Origin: a bacterium BMS3Bbin14
Lineage (GTDB): Bacteria; Desulfobacterota; Desulfobulbia; Desulfobulbales; Desulfobulbaceae
Assembly (NCBI GenBank): GCA_002897615.1
Contig: BDTX01000017.1
Span: 1-64,000 of the forward strand
Reading direction: 5' to 3'
Length of the DNA: 64,000 nt
A model generated the notes under the pieces. It did no database searches. It was not told the origin of the DNA and worked only from the letters and a program-made list of their open reading frames with translations. Numbering within the stretch: the stretch's first letter is position 1; each line of letters opens with the position of its first letter. Of the stretch, positions 32,067-42,218 are shown one piece after another. The translations under genes were made by a program, and so were the position numbers.

Positions 32067-33470
32067 ATGTATAAGAAAACCAAGAAAATACATTTTGTCG
32101 GCATCGGCGGCATCGGCATGAGCGGGATTGCCGAACTGCTGCTGAACCTGGGGTACCAGGTCAGTGGTTCGGACCTGCGGAGTTCCGGTATTACCCGTCG
32201 GCTCGAGAAGCTGGGGGCGACGATTCATTTCGGTCACCAGGCGCGTTGGGTCGATGGGGCGGATGTGGTCGTGACCTCTTCCGCCATTGATGCCGCGAAT
32301 CCCGAGGTGGCAAATGCCATGGAACAGCGGATTCCGGTGATCCAGCGGGCCGAAATGCTGGCCGAACTCATGCGGCTCAAAAAGTTCGGCATTGCCGTGG
32401 CCGGCAGCCACGGGAAGACCACGACCACCTCGCTGATTTCCTGGCTGCTCCAGCAGGCCGGCCTGGACCCGACCATCGTGGTCGGCGGCAAGGTCGACAG
32501 CCTCGGCGGCAATGCCAAGCTGGGCGAGGGCGAGTTCCTCGTGGCCGAGGCCGATGAGAGCGACGGTTCATTTTTAAAGCTGTCACCGGTGATCGAGGTG
32601 GTGACCAATATTGATATGGAACACCTTGATTTCTACCGGGACCTGGATCATATAAAAGAGTTTTTTCTCCGGTTTATTGACCGGCTGCCGTTTTACGGCG
32701 CCATTATCCTCTGCCTTGACGATCCCAATATCGCCGAGTTGCTGCCCCTTATCCACCGGCGTAAAATAACCTACGGCCTGACCGAACAGGCCGATCTCCA
32801 CGCCGCGGATATCAGGCCGGCGGGGTGCCGGACCGAGTTCATGGTTTACCGGGGCCAGGAGGAACTGGGGCGGATACGGTTGCCCATGCCCGGCCGCCAC
32901 TCCGTTTATAACAGTCTTGCTACCGTGGCCCTGGGGCTGGAGCTCGATATTGATTTCGTAACCATTGCCGCCGCCCTTGAGAGTTTCGGCGGTGTGCAGC
33001 GGCGCCTGGATGTCAAGGGCGAGGCCGCCGGGGTCCTGGTGGTCGATGATTACGGCCATCATCCCACCGAGATCCGGGTTACCCTGGACGCGGTGCGGGA
33101 CGGCTGGCCCGGCAAGCGGTTGCTCGTCGTTTTTCAGCCGCATCGTTACTCCCGGACCCTGGCCCTGTTTGACGAGTTCAAGATTGCCTTTCACCGGGCC
33201 GACGTCCTGGTCATGAGCGATATTTACGCTGCCAGTGAAACGCCCATCGAAGGGGTGAACAGCGAAACTCTCGTCCGGGCCGTGAAACGGCATGGCCAGC
33301 GCGAAGTCTATTACCTGCCCGACCTGGAAAGCCTGCCCGCCGAGCTGGTGAAGATGGTCCGGCCCGGCGACCTGGTCCTGACCCTCGGGGCCGGTAATAT
33401 TGTGCGGACCGGGGAGGCCCTGCTGAAATTGTTGCAGGAGCAGACCCCGGAGGATGCCGGGGAACGATAA
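32067..33470 (+). CDS. murC: UDP-MurNAc:L-alanine ligase
   Basis: A 467-residue Mur ligase. N-terminal [19 protein letters not shown]-loop [36 protein letters not shown], and [14 protein letters not shown] are the standard MurC motifs. It catalyses the first peptide-stem step. The start is ATG at 32067, giving [12 protein letters not shown]. Neighbours murG (11 bp) and murB (11 bp) are closely spaced, consistent with one transcript. Confidence 0.97.
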   Translation: MYKKTKKIHFVGIGGIGMSGIAELLLNLGYQVSGSDLRSSGITRRLEKLGATIHFGHQARWVDGADVVVTSSAIDAANPEVANAMEQRIPVIQRAEMLAELMRLKKFGIAVAGSHGKTTTTSLISWLLQQAGLDPTIVVGGKVDSLGGNAKLGEGEFLVAEADESDGSFLKLSPVIEVVTNIDMEHLDFYRDLDHIKEFFLRFIDRLPFYGAIILCLDDPNIAELLPLIHRRKITYGLTEQADLHAADIRPAGCRTEFMVYRGQEELGRIRLPMPGRHSVYNSLATVALGLELDIDFVTIAAALESFGGVQRRLDVKGEAAGVLVVDDYGHHPTEIRVTLDAVRDGWPGKRLLVVFQPHRYSRTLALFDEFKIAFHRADVLVMSDIYAASETPIEGVNSETLVRAVKRHGQREVYYLPDLESLPAELVKMVRPGDLVLTLGAGNIVRTGEALLKLLQEQTPEDAGER

Positions 33471-33481
33471 GTTTTTACGAT

Positions 33482-34453
33482 ATGAGCCCTGTTGCCCATA
33501 CAGATTTGCCGCCGCCCATAACCACGGCCCGGCGCCGGGCCCTGGCGGCGTTTTGGAACGGCGCGATCGACTGGGACGCGGACATGGCCGGCTATTGTAC
33601 TCTCCGGGCCGGGGGGCGGGCCGAGGCCTTGATCAAGGCCGGGTCCCGGGCGGAACTTTGCCGGCTGATTCGCTGGCTCGAAGACCATGCTGTCCGCTGG
33701 CGAGTGATTGGCCGGGGCAGTAATATCCTGGTTTCCGGCCAGGGGTTCAGGGGGGTGCTGATTGTGCTGCAGGGTGACTTTCGCGCCATTTCCCGGAACG
33801 GCGGCGGTTCGGCACCGGCGGCGGCCGGGGTGGTGGTCGAGGCCGGTGCGGGTTGCCCCCTGCCGAAGCTCGTTGCCTGGTGCGGCCGCCAGGGCCTGGC
33901 CGGCCTGGAGTTCATGACCGGTATTCCCGGGAGCGTCGGCGGGGCCGTGTGCATGAATGCCGGCGCCTGGGGCAGGGCCGTCGGCGACTGTTTGGATTTT
34001 GTCGGGTTTGTCGACCGGGAGGGACGGAGCCGCCGGGTACCGAGGTCGGGTCTCGTCTTTTCCTATCGGCGGCTGCAGCCCCGGGAGGCGGTCCTGAACG
34101 ATGCGGTAATTACCGGCGCCGGTTTTGTCCTGCAGCCGGGTGAGCCCGGGGAAATTCAGGAGAGGTGCCGGGAATACCTGGCCCGGCGCCGGGAAAAGCA
34201 GCCGGGCGGTGTGGCCTCGGCCGGTTCTTTTTTCAAGAATCCCGCAGGCGATTCGGCCGGCCGGTTGATCGAGGCCGCCGGGCTCAAGGGCTTCAGGTCG
34301 GGACGGGCCATGGTGTCATTTGAACATGCGAATTTTATTGTCAATACCGGCCAGGCATCGGCAGACGAGATCATCGAGCTGATGAACGAGATCCAGAAAA
34401 GGGTGTTTCGTGCTTCCGGCATTATGCTGGAGCCGGAAGTGCATCTTTTGTAG
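33482..34453 (+). CDS. murB: UDP-N-acetylenolpyruvoylglucosamine reductase
   Basis: A 323-residue FAD enzyme with VIGRGSNILVSGQGFRG in the FAD-binding PCMH fold, EFMTGIPGSVGGAVCMNAGA, FSYRRLQ, SAGSFFKNP (catalytic Ser) and LEPEVHLL (catalytic Glu). It reduces UDP-GlcNAc-enolpyruvate to UDP-MurNAc. The first 20 residues vary and the start ATG at 33482 is the plausible one. No ddl gene lies between murB and ftsQ, unlike in many Proteobacteria. Confidence 0.96.
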   Translation: MSPVAHTDLPPPITTARRRALAAFWNGAIDWDADMAGYCTLRAGGRAEALIKAGSRAELCRLIRWLEDHAVRWRVIGRGSNILVSGQGFRGVLIVLQGDFRAISRNGGGSAPAAAGVVVEAGAGCPLPKLVAWCGRQGLAGLEFMTGIPGSVGGAVCMNAGAWGRAVGDCLDFVGFVDREGRSRRVPRSGLVFSYRRLQPREAVLNDAVITGAGFVLQPGEPGEIQERCREYLARRREKQPGGVASAGSFFKNPAGDSAGRLIEAAGLKGFRSGRAMVSFEHANFIVNTGQASADEIIELMNEIQKRVFRASGIMLEPEVHLL

Positions 34454-34493
34454 TTGCCGGTTGTCCGGCAGCAAGGAGTGAGGGAACCAGGGA

Positions 34494-35426
34494 ATGTACA
34501 GGCCGCGGGTACCGGAGAAAGTGGGAGGGTTCAGGCGATTGGCAGATTGGCTCGCCACCGCGGCCAGGGGCCTGCCGGCAAGGCTGCGCCGGCGTCATCC
34601 GGGGCTGCCCCACGCTGTTGCCGCCCGTCAGCGCTCATGGCAGTTGAAAAAGCTGTCGCGCCGGGCAACGTTCGGCCTTATCCTGGTACTTCTGGTCGTT
34701 GCCGGCGGCTGGCTGAGCTATAGGATGGTGTCTGCCTCCGATATTTTCTGCCTGACAACGGTGACGATCAAGGGCAATAAAATGACGAGAGATCAGCAGA
34801 TTATTGATGCGGCCCGGCTCGAACCGGGCGGCAACCTGCTGGCCCTGGATACCGTCCGGGCCGCCAAGATGGTTGAAAAGCTGCCCTGGATTGCCCAGGC
34901 CCGGATCAAGCGATATTGGCCGTCAACGGTAGAGGTCATTGTTCAGGAACACCGGCCTCTGGCCCTGGTCAATCTCGGGCCGGCAGGGCGGCAGCGCCTT
35001 TTTTACGTGGATGAGCAGGGCCGGGTCTTTGCCCCCCTTGCCGTGTCAGGGGATTGCGATTTTCCGGTCCTGACCGGGACTGCCGTTACCGGGAGCCTGA
35101 AGGACGGGCAGGTCATGGCGGACTCCCAGGCGGGCCAGGCCCTGGCTCTTTTGCAGCTGGCCGCCCGGGGGAACCAGATTCTGCCGGTTCAGTCCATCTC
35201 GGAGGTCCATGTCAGCGACAAAGAAGGTTTGATCGTCTACCTGGTCGATTATCCCTTCCCTATCTATATGGGCAATGAGCACATTCGGACCCGGTACTAC
35301 CAGCTGGTCAAGATTCTCGGCCGGCTCTACCGCCGGCACCGGGTCAAGAACATTATTGAAATTCGCATGAATTATGCAAAAAACAGGATTCTGGTGGCCA
35401 GCTCGGGGCCTTTGAAAGGGAAATGA
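34494..35426 (+). CDS. ftsQ: Cell division protein FtsQ
   Basis: A 310-residue bitopic protein: about 60 basic cytoplasmic residues, one transmembrane helix (FGLILVLLVVAGGWLSYRM, about 61-79), a POTRA domain (CLTTVTIKGNKMTRDQQII, LPWIAQARIKRYWPSTVEV), and the FtsQ beta domain (RLFYVDEQGRVFAP). It links FtsL/FtsB to FtsA and the septal synthase. The long basic N-terminus is slightly unusual. The start ATG is at 34494 and the stop overlaps ftsA by 4 bp. Confidence 0.93.
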   Translation: MYRPRVPEKVGGFRRLADWLATAARGLPARLRRRHPGLPHAVAARQRSWQLKKLSRRATFGLILVLLVVAGGWLSYRMVSASDIFCLTTVTIKGNKMTRDQQIIDAARLEPGGNLLALDTVRAAKMVEKLPWIAQARIKRYWPSTVEVIVQEHRPLALVNLGPAGRQRLFYVDEQGRVFAPLAVSGDCDFPVLTGTAVTGSLKDGQVMADSQAGQALALLQLAARGNQILPVQSISEVHVSDKEGLIVYLVDYPFPIYMGNEHIRTRYYQLVKILGRLYRRHRVKNIIEIRMNYAKNRILVASSGPLKGK

Positions 35427-36655
35427 GTATGGAAGAAAACGACGAAATTCGAGAACAGGGTATGCTGGTTGCGGGGCTCGATATCGGGACGACCAAGATA
35501 TGCGCCGTGATCGGCGAGGTCTTTGCAGATCGCGTCGATGTCATCGGCGTCGGGATTGCCGCCTCTTCCGGGATGCGGAAGGGCGTTGTCGTCAACATCG
35601 AGTCGACGGTCAAGTCCATCCGCGAGGCGGTGACCAAGGCCGAGGACTCGGCCGGCTGTGTTATCGAAACGGTGTTTGTCGGGATTGCCGGTAATCATAT
35701 CAAGGGGTTCAACAGTCCCGGGATTATTGCCATCAATAACCAGGAAATCAAGCAGAAGGACATTGACGCGGTCATCCAGGCCGCCCAGACGGTCAAGATT
35801 TCAGCCAACCAGCAGATCATCCATGTGCTGCCGCAGGAGTACATGGTCGATGACAACACCGGAATCCAGAATCCCCTGGGCATGACCGGGGTGCGCCTGG
35901 TGACCAATGTGCATATCGTCACCGCGGATGTCACCGCTCTGCACAACCTGGTTACCAGCTGCAACCGGGCCGGTTTGCAGGTGTCCGAGATTGTCCTTGA
36001 ATCTGTGGCCTCTTCGCATACCGTGCTGAACCGGGACGAAATGGAACTCGGCGTCTCCCTGGTGGATATCGGCGGCGGCACCACGGACCTGGCCATTTTC
36101 TGCAACGGCACCATCAAGCATACCTGGGAGCTGGCCCTGGGCGGCAACAGTCTGACCAGTGATCTGTCGGTCGGCCTGCGGACACCGCTGCAGAATGCGG
36201 AAGAACTCAAATATATGTATGGCGCCGCGCTCTCTTCGATGATCAAGGAAAACCTGGTGGTCGAGGTGCCGACCGTCGGCGACCGCAAACCGCGCAAGGT
36301 TTCGCAGCGGGTCATGGTGGAAATCCTGGAGGCGCGGATGGAGGAAATCCTGCAGCTGGTGAATAAGAATATCAGCACCTCCGGTTACCGCAGCCATCTG
36401 AATGCCGGGGTCGTGATCACCGGCGGCACGGCCCTGCTGGCCCACATGGTGGAGATGGCCGAGCAGGTTTTTGATATGCCTGTCCGCATCGGTTATCCGC
36501 ACGGGGTCGGCGGCCTGGTCGAGGAAGTGGATTCACCGCGCTGTACCACCGGGGTCGGCCTGCTTCTTTACGGCGGTCAGGCCATACGTTCCAGGGCCAG
36601 GGGGCCGAAAGGCGTTATGGGGAAATTGACAAAATGGGTGAAAAATATAGTCTGA
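35423..36655 (+). CDS. ftsA: Cell division protein FtsA
   Basis: A 410-residue actin-like ATPase. Phosphate loops VAGLDIGTTKICAVIGEV and LVDIGGGTTDLAIF, the 1C domain between (VFVGIAGNHIKGFNSPG), and VVITGGTALLAHMVEMAE are visible. The C-terminus MGKLTKWVKNIV is an amphipathic membrane-targeting helix. FtsA tethers FtsZ to the membrane and activates the late divisome. It overlaps ftsQ by 4 bp. A family B element lies between ftsA and ftsZ. Confidence 0.97.
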   Translation: MSMEENDEIREQGMLVAGLDIGTTKICAVIGEVFADRVDVIGVGIAASSGMRKGVVVNIESTVKSIREAVTKAEDSAGCVIETVFVGIAGNHIKGFNSPGIIAINNQEIKQKDIDAVIQAAQTVKISANQQIIHVLPQEYMVDDNTGIQNPLGMTGVRLVTNVHIVTADVTALHNLVTSCNRAGLQVSEIVLESVASSHTVLNRDEMELGVSLVDIGGGTTDLAIFCNGTIKHTWELALGGNSLTSDLSVGLRTPLQNAEELKYMYGAALSSMIKENLVVEVPTVGDRKPRKVSQRVMVEILEARMEEILQLVNKNISTSGYRSHLNAGVVITGGTALLAHMVEMAEQVFDMPVRIGYPHGVGGLVEEVDSPRCTTGVGLLLYGGQAIRSRARGPKGVMGKLTKWVKNIV

Positions 36656-36706
36656 TCGCCAAGGAATCTTCTTTGGTCTCAGTGTCGTTAATGGTATATT
36701 ATTGAG

Positions 36707-36857
36707 TAACTGTTCAATTGCACTCCATCTTCGGGCGATCAGGCCGCCTCACATAGCTATACTATAGATTCGTTGGCCTGCTTACCCAAATATGGAGCAC
36801 ATCTGAACAGTTACAGACCGAGGTTATGGCAATTTTTTGCTTGTACCTGGATAGTTA
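36707..36857 (+). mobile_element. Intact family B element between ftsA and ftsZ
   Basis: About 151 bp with imperfect terminal inverted repeats (TAACTGTTCA and the complement of TGGATAGTTA). It is flanked by ATTATTGAG at 36698-36706 and 36858-36866; including the shared TAA the match is 12 bp. This looks like a target-site duplication. Other copies are at 12977-13341 and 57533-57671. Confidence 0.8.
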
Positions 36858-36900
36858 ATTATTGAGTAAACAGGGAATACCGAAATTCGAGGGGGAAACC

Positions 36901-38094
36901 ATGGCGTTCAGAATGGTTGAGGAAGAATCTGTGGCGATCATCAAGGTGATCGGCGTCGGCGGCAGCGGCGGTAATGCAATTAACACCATGGTGGAGAACC
37001 GCCTGGGCGGGGTCGAGTTTATCGCCGCCAATACCGATATGCAGGCGCTGGAGCGTTCCCGCGCCGATATCCGCTTGCAGCTCGGTCCCGGGATCACCAA
37101 GGGGATGGGGGCCGGCGCCGACCCGGAAAAGGGCAAGGACGCCGCCCAGGAAAGTTACGAGGATATCCAGGGGGTGCTCCAGGGGGCGGACATGGTTTTC
37201 GTTACCGCCGGACTCGGCGGCGGCACCGGCACCGGCGCCGCCCCGGTTATCGCCAAAATGAGCAAGGAGTCCGGGGCGTTGACCGTGGCCGTCGTCACCA
37301 AGCCTTTCTATTTTGAAGCCAGGACCAGGATGCGCAATGCCGAGAAAGGCTGGGAGGAATTAAAAAAATATGCCGACACCATCATCACGGTACCCAACGA
37401 CCGGCTCCTCGGCCTGATGCAGAAGAACTCCACCCTGGTCAGCATGATGCAGATGGTTGACAATGTTCTGCTGCAGGCCGTCAAGGGGATAACCGACCTG
37501 ATCAATCTGCCCGGCCATATTAATGTTGATTTCGCCGATCTGAAAACGGTGATGAAAGAAGTGGGACCGGCCATTATGGGCTCCGGGGCCGCAGCCGGGG
37601 AAAACCGGGCCACCGAGGCGGCCAAGAGGGCCATCGATAACCAGTTGCTGGAAGACGTGGGTATTGACGGCGCCAAGGGTATTCTTATTAATATCTCCGC
37701 GACCCAGGACAGCCTGACCATGGTTGAATTCATGGATGCCTCGGCCCTGATCCAGGAAAAGGCGCACGAGGATGCCAATATTATCATCGGCGCCCTCTTT
37801 GACGAGTCCCTGGGCGAAGAGTTGCGGGTCACCGTCATCGCCACCGGCATTGCCGGCATGGAGGAAACCGAGACCATCCCGCACATCGAGGTGACGCGGA
37901 ACAGAAGGCAGGAAGAAGAGTTAGCGCGTCATCAGGAGCCGAAAGTGCCGAGGGAGTCCGGGGAAAATCGGACGGAGAGAAATGCCTCGCCAAACCCGGT
38001 GCCGCGTTCACGCATCATGCCGCCACCGATTTTTGACGATCATGAAAGCGATGACTGGGAAGAGCCGGCCTATATTCGCAAGAAAGCAAATTAG
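36901..38094 (+). CDS. ftsZ: Cell division GTPase FtsZ
   Basis: A 397-residue tubulin-like GTPase. [18 protein letters not shown] at the N-terminus, the signature [17 protein letters not shown], the T7 loop region [11 protein letters not shown], a variable linker (about 335-380), and a C-terminal peptide [14 protein letters not shown] that fits the FtsA-binding tail. It forms the Z-ring. The ATG at 36901 is chosen because GAGGGGG lies 6 nt upstream and homologues start there; an in-frame codon at 36862 overlaps the family B flank. The element upstream separates it from ftsA and may affect its expression. Confidence 0.97.
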   Translation: MAFRMVEEESVAIIKVIGVGGSGGNAINTMVENRLGGVEFIAANTDMQALERSRADIRLQLGPGITKGMGAGADPEKGKDAAQESYEDIQGVLQGADMVFVTAGLGGGTGTGAAPVIAKMSKESGALTVAVVTKPFYFEARTRMRNAEKGWEELKKYADTIITVPNDRLLGLMQKNSTLVSMMQMVDNVLLQAVKGITDLINLPGHINVDFADLKTVMKEVGPAIMGSGAAAGENRATEAAKRAIDNQLLEDVGIDGAKGILINISATQDSLTMVEFMDASALIQEKAHEDANIIIGALFDESLGEELRVTVIATGIAGMEETETIPHIEVTRNRRQEEELARHQEPKVPRESGENRTERNASPNPVPRSRIMPPPIFDDHESDDWEEPAYIRKKAN

Positions 38095-38166
38095 TCTCTT
38101 GGTTCCTCGATTGTTGTTCACTCCTGCTCGCACCGGCACGCCTTTTGCCGGCGCCATCTGAATCCC

Positions 38167-39924
38167 TTGTCGTCATTTCTTGCCACGGAACACGGCACGG
38201 TCCGAAAAAAATGGACGGGCCGGCTCGCGGCGGCCCTGATCTATCCCAACACCTATCCGGTCGCCGTTTCCAATCTCGGCTTCCAGCTGGTGTATAGCCT
38301 GCTCAACGAACATGACGGTCTGGTCTGCGAGCGCTTTGTCTATCCCCTGGCCAACGAACCGCTACGTTCCCTGGAATCAAACCGGCCCCTGGCTGATTTT
38401 CCCCTGGTCCTGACTTCCGTCAGTTTTGAGCATGACTATCCCCGCCTGATCGCGATGCTGGCCGCCGGCGGGATAGAACCACTGGCCGAGGGCCGGCCAG
38501 CCGACATCAAGGCTGGTTCGCCGCTGGTCATCATGGGCGGCGTGGCCGTGTTCATGAATCCCGAGCCGCTGGCCCCCTTTGCCGATCTCATGGTGATCGG
38601 TGAGGCCGAGCCCGTATTGCCGGGCCTGCTTGAGCTGGTCCGCAAAGCCCTGGCCGCCGGCGCCGGCCGCCTTGACTTGCTGCATGAAGCCGGGGCGAGC
38701 CTGGCCGGTTGTTACGCCCCGGCCCTCTATTCCTTCCGCTACAAAGACCAGGGCATTGTGGAGTCAATCAACCCGGCCCCCGGTCTGCCCTCCAGGGTCC
38801 GCAAGGTCGTGCAGGAGAACATGGATGTCGCCGCGCATTCCCGGCAGCTGTCGCCGGCCGCCGAGCTCGGCATGTTTATGACGGAACTGGGCCGCGGCTG
38901 CAGCCGTGGCTGCCGTTTCTGTGCCGCGGGTTTCATTTACCGGCCGCCGCGTCTCTGGAGTGCCGATGCCGTTCTTGCCGGCCTGCGGCAGCGCCCGGAG
39001 GGCTTTGACCGGGTTGGTCTGCTGGGCATGGAGATGGCGGACCACGAGGTCCTGGATCGTATTGCCGGCTATCTTGCGGACCAGTCCTGTTCGCTCTCCT
39101 TTTCCTCCCTGCGGGCAGACCGTATTTCCGGCCGGCTGCTCTCACTCCTGGCCGGGTCGAACCTGAAAAGTGCCGCCATTGCCCCGGACGGCTGCTCGGA
39201 GAGATTGCGGCGGGTCATCAACAAGGGGCTGACCGAGAAAGACCTGCTGGCTGCGGCGCAGTCCCTGGCAGAGGCCGGGATTGTCCATTTGAAGCTCTAC
39301 GTGATGATCGGTCTGCCCACTGAAACAGAGGCCGACCTTGACGAGTTAATAACGCTTATCCATCGTTTGCGGGAACGGATTCTGCCGATCGGCCGCCAAC
39401 GGGGCCGGGTGACCGGGATGACCCTGTCGGTGAACAGTTTTGTGCCGAAACCCTGGACGCCGTTTCAGTATCTTCCCTTTGGCGGACTGTCGGCGACCAG
39501 GGCCGCCGCCTGCCCGGACGAAGTTGCAGCGGTTATGGCGCTCAAGGGGAAAATCAGGTATCTTCGTAAGAAACTGGCAGGTGTCGCCAACCTGAGGATG
39601 AAGGTGGACCGGCCGGAAGTGGTCCTGCAGCAGGCGGTTTTCTCCCGGGGTGACCGGCGGCTGGCGCCGGTGTTGCTGGATATGGCTATCCGGGGCCTTT
39701 CCTTTAAACGATCCATGCGGGCGCACGGTTTGACCGCATGGGAATACGCGGTCCGGCCCCGCCAGGAAGATGAGCTGTTCTGTTGGGATGTCATTGACCA
39801 CGGTCTGCACAAAGAGTACCTGTGGCGCGAATACCTCAAGAGCGCGCGCGAGCAGTTGACCACGGCCTGCGACCCAGGCAGATGCCGCCGTTGCGGGGTG
39901 TGCAATGAAGATACGATTGCCTGA
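38167..39924 (+). CDS. Radical SAM protein, TIGR03960-type
   Basis: A 585-residue protein. The N-terminal part resembles B12-binding-type domains (YPNTYPVAVSNLGFQLVYSL, MGGVAVFMNPEPLAPFADL). The radical SAM core has RGCSRGCRFCAAG, the C-x3-C-x2-C site, near residue 245, and the C-terminus ends CDPGRCRRCGVC. The family is widespread in Desulfobacterota and clostridia; the C-terminal partner TIGR03936 is not seen. Reaction unknown, probably RNA or protein modification. The start is TTG at 38167 with no strong Shine-Dalgarno. It overlaps the histidine kinase gene by 20 bp. Confidence 0.85.
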   Translation: MSSFLATEHGTVRKKWTGRLAAALIYPNTYPVAVSNLGFQLVYSLLNEHDGLVCERFVYPLANEPLRSLESNRPLADFPLVLTSVSFEHDYPRLIAMLAAGGIEPLAEGRPADIKAGSPLVIMGGVAVFMNPEPLAPFADLMVIGEAEPVLPGLLELVRKALAAGAGRLDLLHEAGASLAGCYAPALYSFRYKDQGIVESINPAPGLPSRVRKVVQENMDVAAHSRQLSPAAELGMFMTELGRGCSRGCRFCAAGFIYRPPRLWSADAVLAGLRQRPEGFDRVGLLGMEMADHEVLDRIAGYLADQSCSLSFSSLRADRISGRLLSLLAGSNLKSAAIAPDGCSERLRRVINKGLTEKDLLAAAQSLAEAGIVHLKLYVMIGLPTETEADLDELITLIHRLRERILPIGRQRGRVTGMTLSVNSFVPKPWTPFQYLPFGGLSATRAAACPDEVAAVMALKGKIRYLRKKLAGVANLRMKVDRPEVVLQQAVFSRGDRRLAPVLLDMAIRGLSFKRSMRAHGLTAWEYAVRPRQEDELFCWDVIDHGLHKEYLWREYLKSAREQLTTACDPGRCRRCGVCNEDTIA

Positions 39925-41380
39925 TTTTTTCGGCAAGAGAAAAAAAATCAAGTCCCGGGACAGGGGCGCCGCTCTGCAGCCCTTCAAGCTGGTCAAGTAT
40001 TTTTCCTTTACCAGCCTGGGGGTTATTCTCCTGGCCTCCTTTGTCCTGTCCTGGGTCATTTCCAACAATGCCAAGCATGTCCTTCTCGCTCGCAGCGAGG
40101 CCTATTCCGAGCTTTTCGCCGAGAACCTGAACCGGCAGGTATTCCTGCGTTTTGTCCTGCCGACCGTAATCAGTTACGGTCGTATCGCCCTGAGTAACCA
40201 CGCCCAGTTCGAGCGGCTTGATGCCATTGTCCACAATGTCACCCGGGGCATGGGGATTGATTCGGTGACCATTTACGACTCTGAGGAAAATATCATCTCC
40301 TATTCCACCAAGCCGGAACTGGTGGGTAAGACCGGCATGGGGGGGATTGAGTATTTCAAGGCGCTGCGGGGAGAAAACAATTCCGTTCTCGAGTCCAGCG
40401 GCTCGCTCTTTAACCTGCTGCCCGGCACCCCGCCGGTGTACTGTAAACTCAAGACCTATATTCCGTTTCGCCAGGAGCGAAAACTTGGTGAGCGGAGCGG
40501 CAGCATCATGGGGGTTATCGAGATCGTGAATGATCTTTCCGGGGACATGGAAGCGATTGCCGACCTGCAGGGCCGGATTATCCTCTTGTCCCTGACGATC
40601 ATGGGCATCCTGTTCGGTGTCCTTTCGCTTATCGTGGTCCGGGCCAACCGGATTATGGAGGCCCGGGCCCGGGAGCGGCAGATGCTCGAAGAAAAGCTGT
40701 ATGAGGCCGAGCGCCTGGCCAACCTGGGCAAAATGGTGGCCGCGGTTTCCCACGAGATCAAGAATCCGCTGGGTATTGTCCGCTCAACCGCTGAAATCCT
40801 GGGCAACCGGATCAGCCGGGTGGCGCCGGGTAACGAGCATCTTGCCGCCATCATAGTGGAAGAGACCGTCCGCCTCGATAATATCGTCCGCGAGTTTCTT
40901 GATTTTGCCAGGCCGCAGGACCCGAGAATGGAACCGGCCCAGCTCAACAGCCTGGTGGAACGGCTGAGTCGCTTCATGCAGCCGGAGCTGGTTAAAAAAT
41001 CAGTTGTCATGGAGCTGGATCTTGATCCTGACCTGCCTGAAATCATCATGGATTCAGAGCAGATATATCAGGTGTTGCTGAACATGGTTATTAATTCAAT
41101 CCAGGCCATGCCTGATGGTGGCACGATCACGGTGAGGACGGGACCGGCCCCGGCCGGCGACGGTGTTGTGCTGGAGATCCGGGATACCGGCACCGGCATG
41201 CCGGCGGACAAGATGGAGCAGATTTTTACGCCGTTTTTCACGGATAAGAGCCGCGGTACCGGCCTGGGCCTGGCCATTGCCAAAAATATCATTGAGCAAC
41301 ATAACGGCAGTATCGAAGTGGCCAGCATTGAAGGAGAGGGCAGCACCTTCACCATCGTCTTCAAGCCGGCCGGAGAGTAA
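39905..41380 (+). CDS. Membrane sensor histidine kinase
   Basis: A 491-residue protein with two transmembrane helices (about 34-54 and 224-246) flanking a periplasmic sensor of roughly 170 residues (VFLRFVLPTVISYGRI, GIDSVTIYDSEENIISYS), probably a PAS-like/dCache fold. The HisKA box MVAAVSHEIKNPLGIVRST carries the phospho-accepting His. The ATPase domain has NMVINSIQAM (N box), EIRDTGTGMP (G1) and GTGLGLAIAKNI (G2). No response regulator follows. It resembles NtrB/AtoS-type kinases that pair with sigma-54 regulators. The start overlaps the radical SAM gene by 20 bp. Confidence 0.9.
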   Translation: MKIRLPDFFGKRKKIKSRDRGAALQPFKLVKYFSFTSLGVILLASFVLSWVISNNAKHVLLARSEAYSELFAENLNRQVFLRFVLPTVISYGRIALSNHAQFERLDAIVHNVTRGMGIDSVTIYDSEENIISYSTKPELVGKTGMGGIEYFKALRGENNSVLESSGSLFNLLPGTPPVYCKLKTYIPFRQERKLGERSGSIMGVIEIVNDLSGDMEAIADLQGRIILLSLTIMGILFGVLSLIVVRANRIMEARARERQMLEEKLYEAERLANLGKMVAAVSHEIKNPLGIVRSTAEILGNRISRVAPGNEHLAAIIVEETVRLDNIVREFLDFARPQDPRMEPAQLNSLVERLSRFMQPELVKKSVVMELDLDPDLPEIIMDSEQIYQVLLNMVINSIQAMPDGGTITVRTGPAPAGDGVVLEIRDTGTGMPADKMEQIFTPFFTDKSRGTGLGLAIAKNIIEQHNGSIEVASIEGEGSTFTIVFKPAGE

Positions 41381-41386
41381 AAAATA

Positions 41387-42112
41387 ATGGTCGGCGGTCG
41401 GAATATGACTGAATCCTGCAAAAAAATGTTGCTGGCCTCTATCTATGAAACGTATGAAACGTTTTGGGCCGACACCTTTTTCGCCTGCCGGAAGGGCTGC
41501 GCTTCATGCTGCACGCAAAGCGTCACCATAACCACCATTGAAGGGAATAACATCCTGGAATATCTAGAAGAATATGACGTGATCAGGGAGGACGACCTGG
41601 CCGGCCGCCTGGCGGCCGCCACCCCCTCGTTGCCGGCGTGCACGACCAACCAGTTTGCCGGGTCGTTTCTTGACGGCAAGGTGCCGGAGGCCGGGGCGGA
41701 AGAATGGAGCCTGGCCCCCTGCATTTTTCTGGCCGGGAATTGCTGCACAATCTATCCCGCCCGTCCCTTTGCCTGCCGCTGTTTCGCCTCGACCGCACCC
41801 TGCGGGCCTGAAGGTGCGGCACTGTTGCCGACCGCCGTAATATCCCTGAACACCGCCGTAATGCAGATCATAGAGCATCTTGACCAGGGCGGTTGCTGGG
41901 GAAATATGATCGAGGTGCTCAAGTCACTGGCGGGCCTGAAACCGACAGGAGGAGGGGCCGGGCCCGGGCATAAAAAGTCAAAACTTTATATTTCTCAGGA
42001 AAATCCGGGCTTTCTTATCCCGCCCGAAGATGAGGCGGTGGTTGTGAAGTATCTCAACACGCTGTATATGAAAGAGACAGCAGGGAGGACTTTTGCCGAG
42101 TGGCTGCATTGA
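41387..42112 (+). CDS. YkgJ-family cysteine-cluster protein
   Basis: A 241-residue protein with the CxxxCxxCC pattern (ACRKGCASCCTQ near residue 33) and NCCTIYPARPFACRCF near residue 121, typical of YkgJ/UPF0153 zinc- or iron-binding proteins. Function is not established for the family. The start ATG at 41387 follows GGAGAG by 10 nt; the ATG at 41405 is less supported. It is 6 bp downstream of the histidine kinase, so probably co-transcribed. A truncated family A element begins 6 bp after its stop. Confidence 0.82.
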   Translation: MVGGRNMTESCKKMLLASIYETYETFWADTFFACRKGCASCCTQSVTITTIEGNNILEYLEEYDVIREDDLAGRLAAATPSLPACTTNQFAGSFLDGKVPEAGAEEWSLAPCIFLAGNCCTIYPARPFACRCFASTAPCGPEGAALLPTAVISLNTAVMQIIEHLDQGGCWGNMIEVLKSLAGLKPTGGGAGPGHKKSKLYISQENPGFLIPPEDEAVVVKYLNTLYMKETAGRTFAEWLH

Positions 42113-42117
42113 AAAAT

Positions 42118-42167
42118 CCTGGATCCGTGAGCGTTCGAGAACGGTGTAGATGCAAGGTGGCAACGAT
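42118..42167 (+). mobile_element. Truncated family A element (left end only)
   Basis: CCTGGATCCGTGAGCG through GGTGGCAACGAT matches the first 50 bp of family A, then similarity stops. It lies 51 bp upstream of treZ. Confidence 0.75.
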
Positions 42168-42218
42168 ACAGGGAAAATATAATGGCCGGGGACCGGCGGA
42201 TCGTGCCGGGATGGATGG

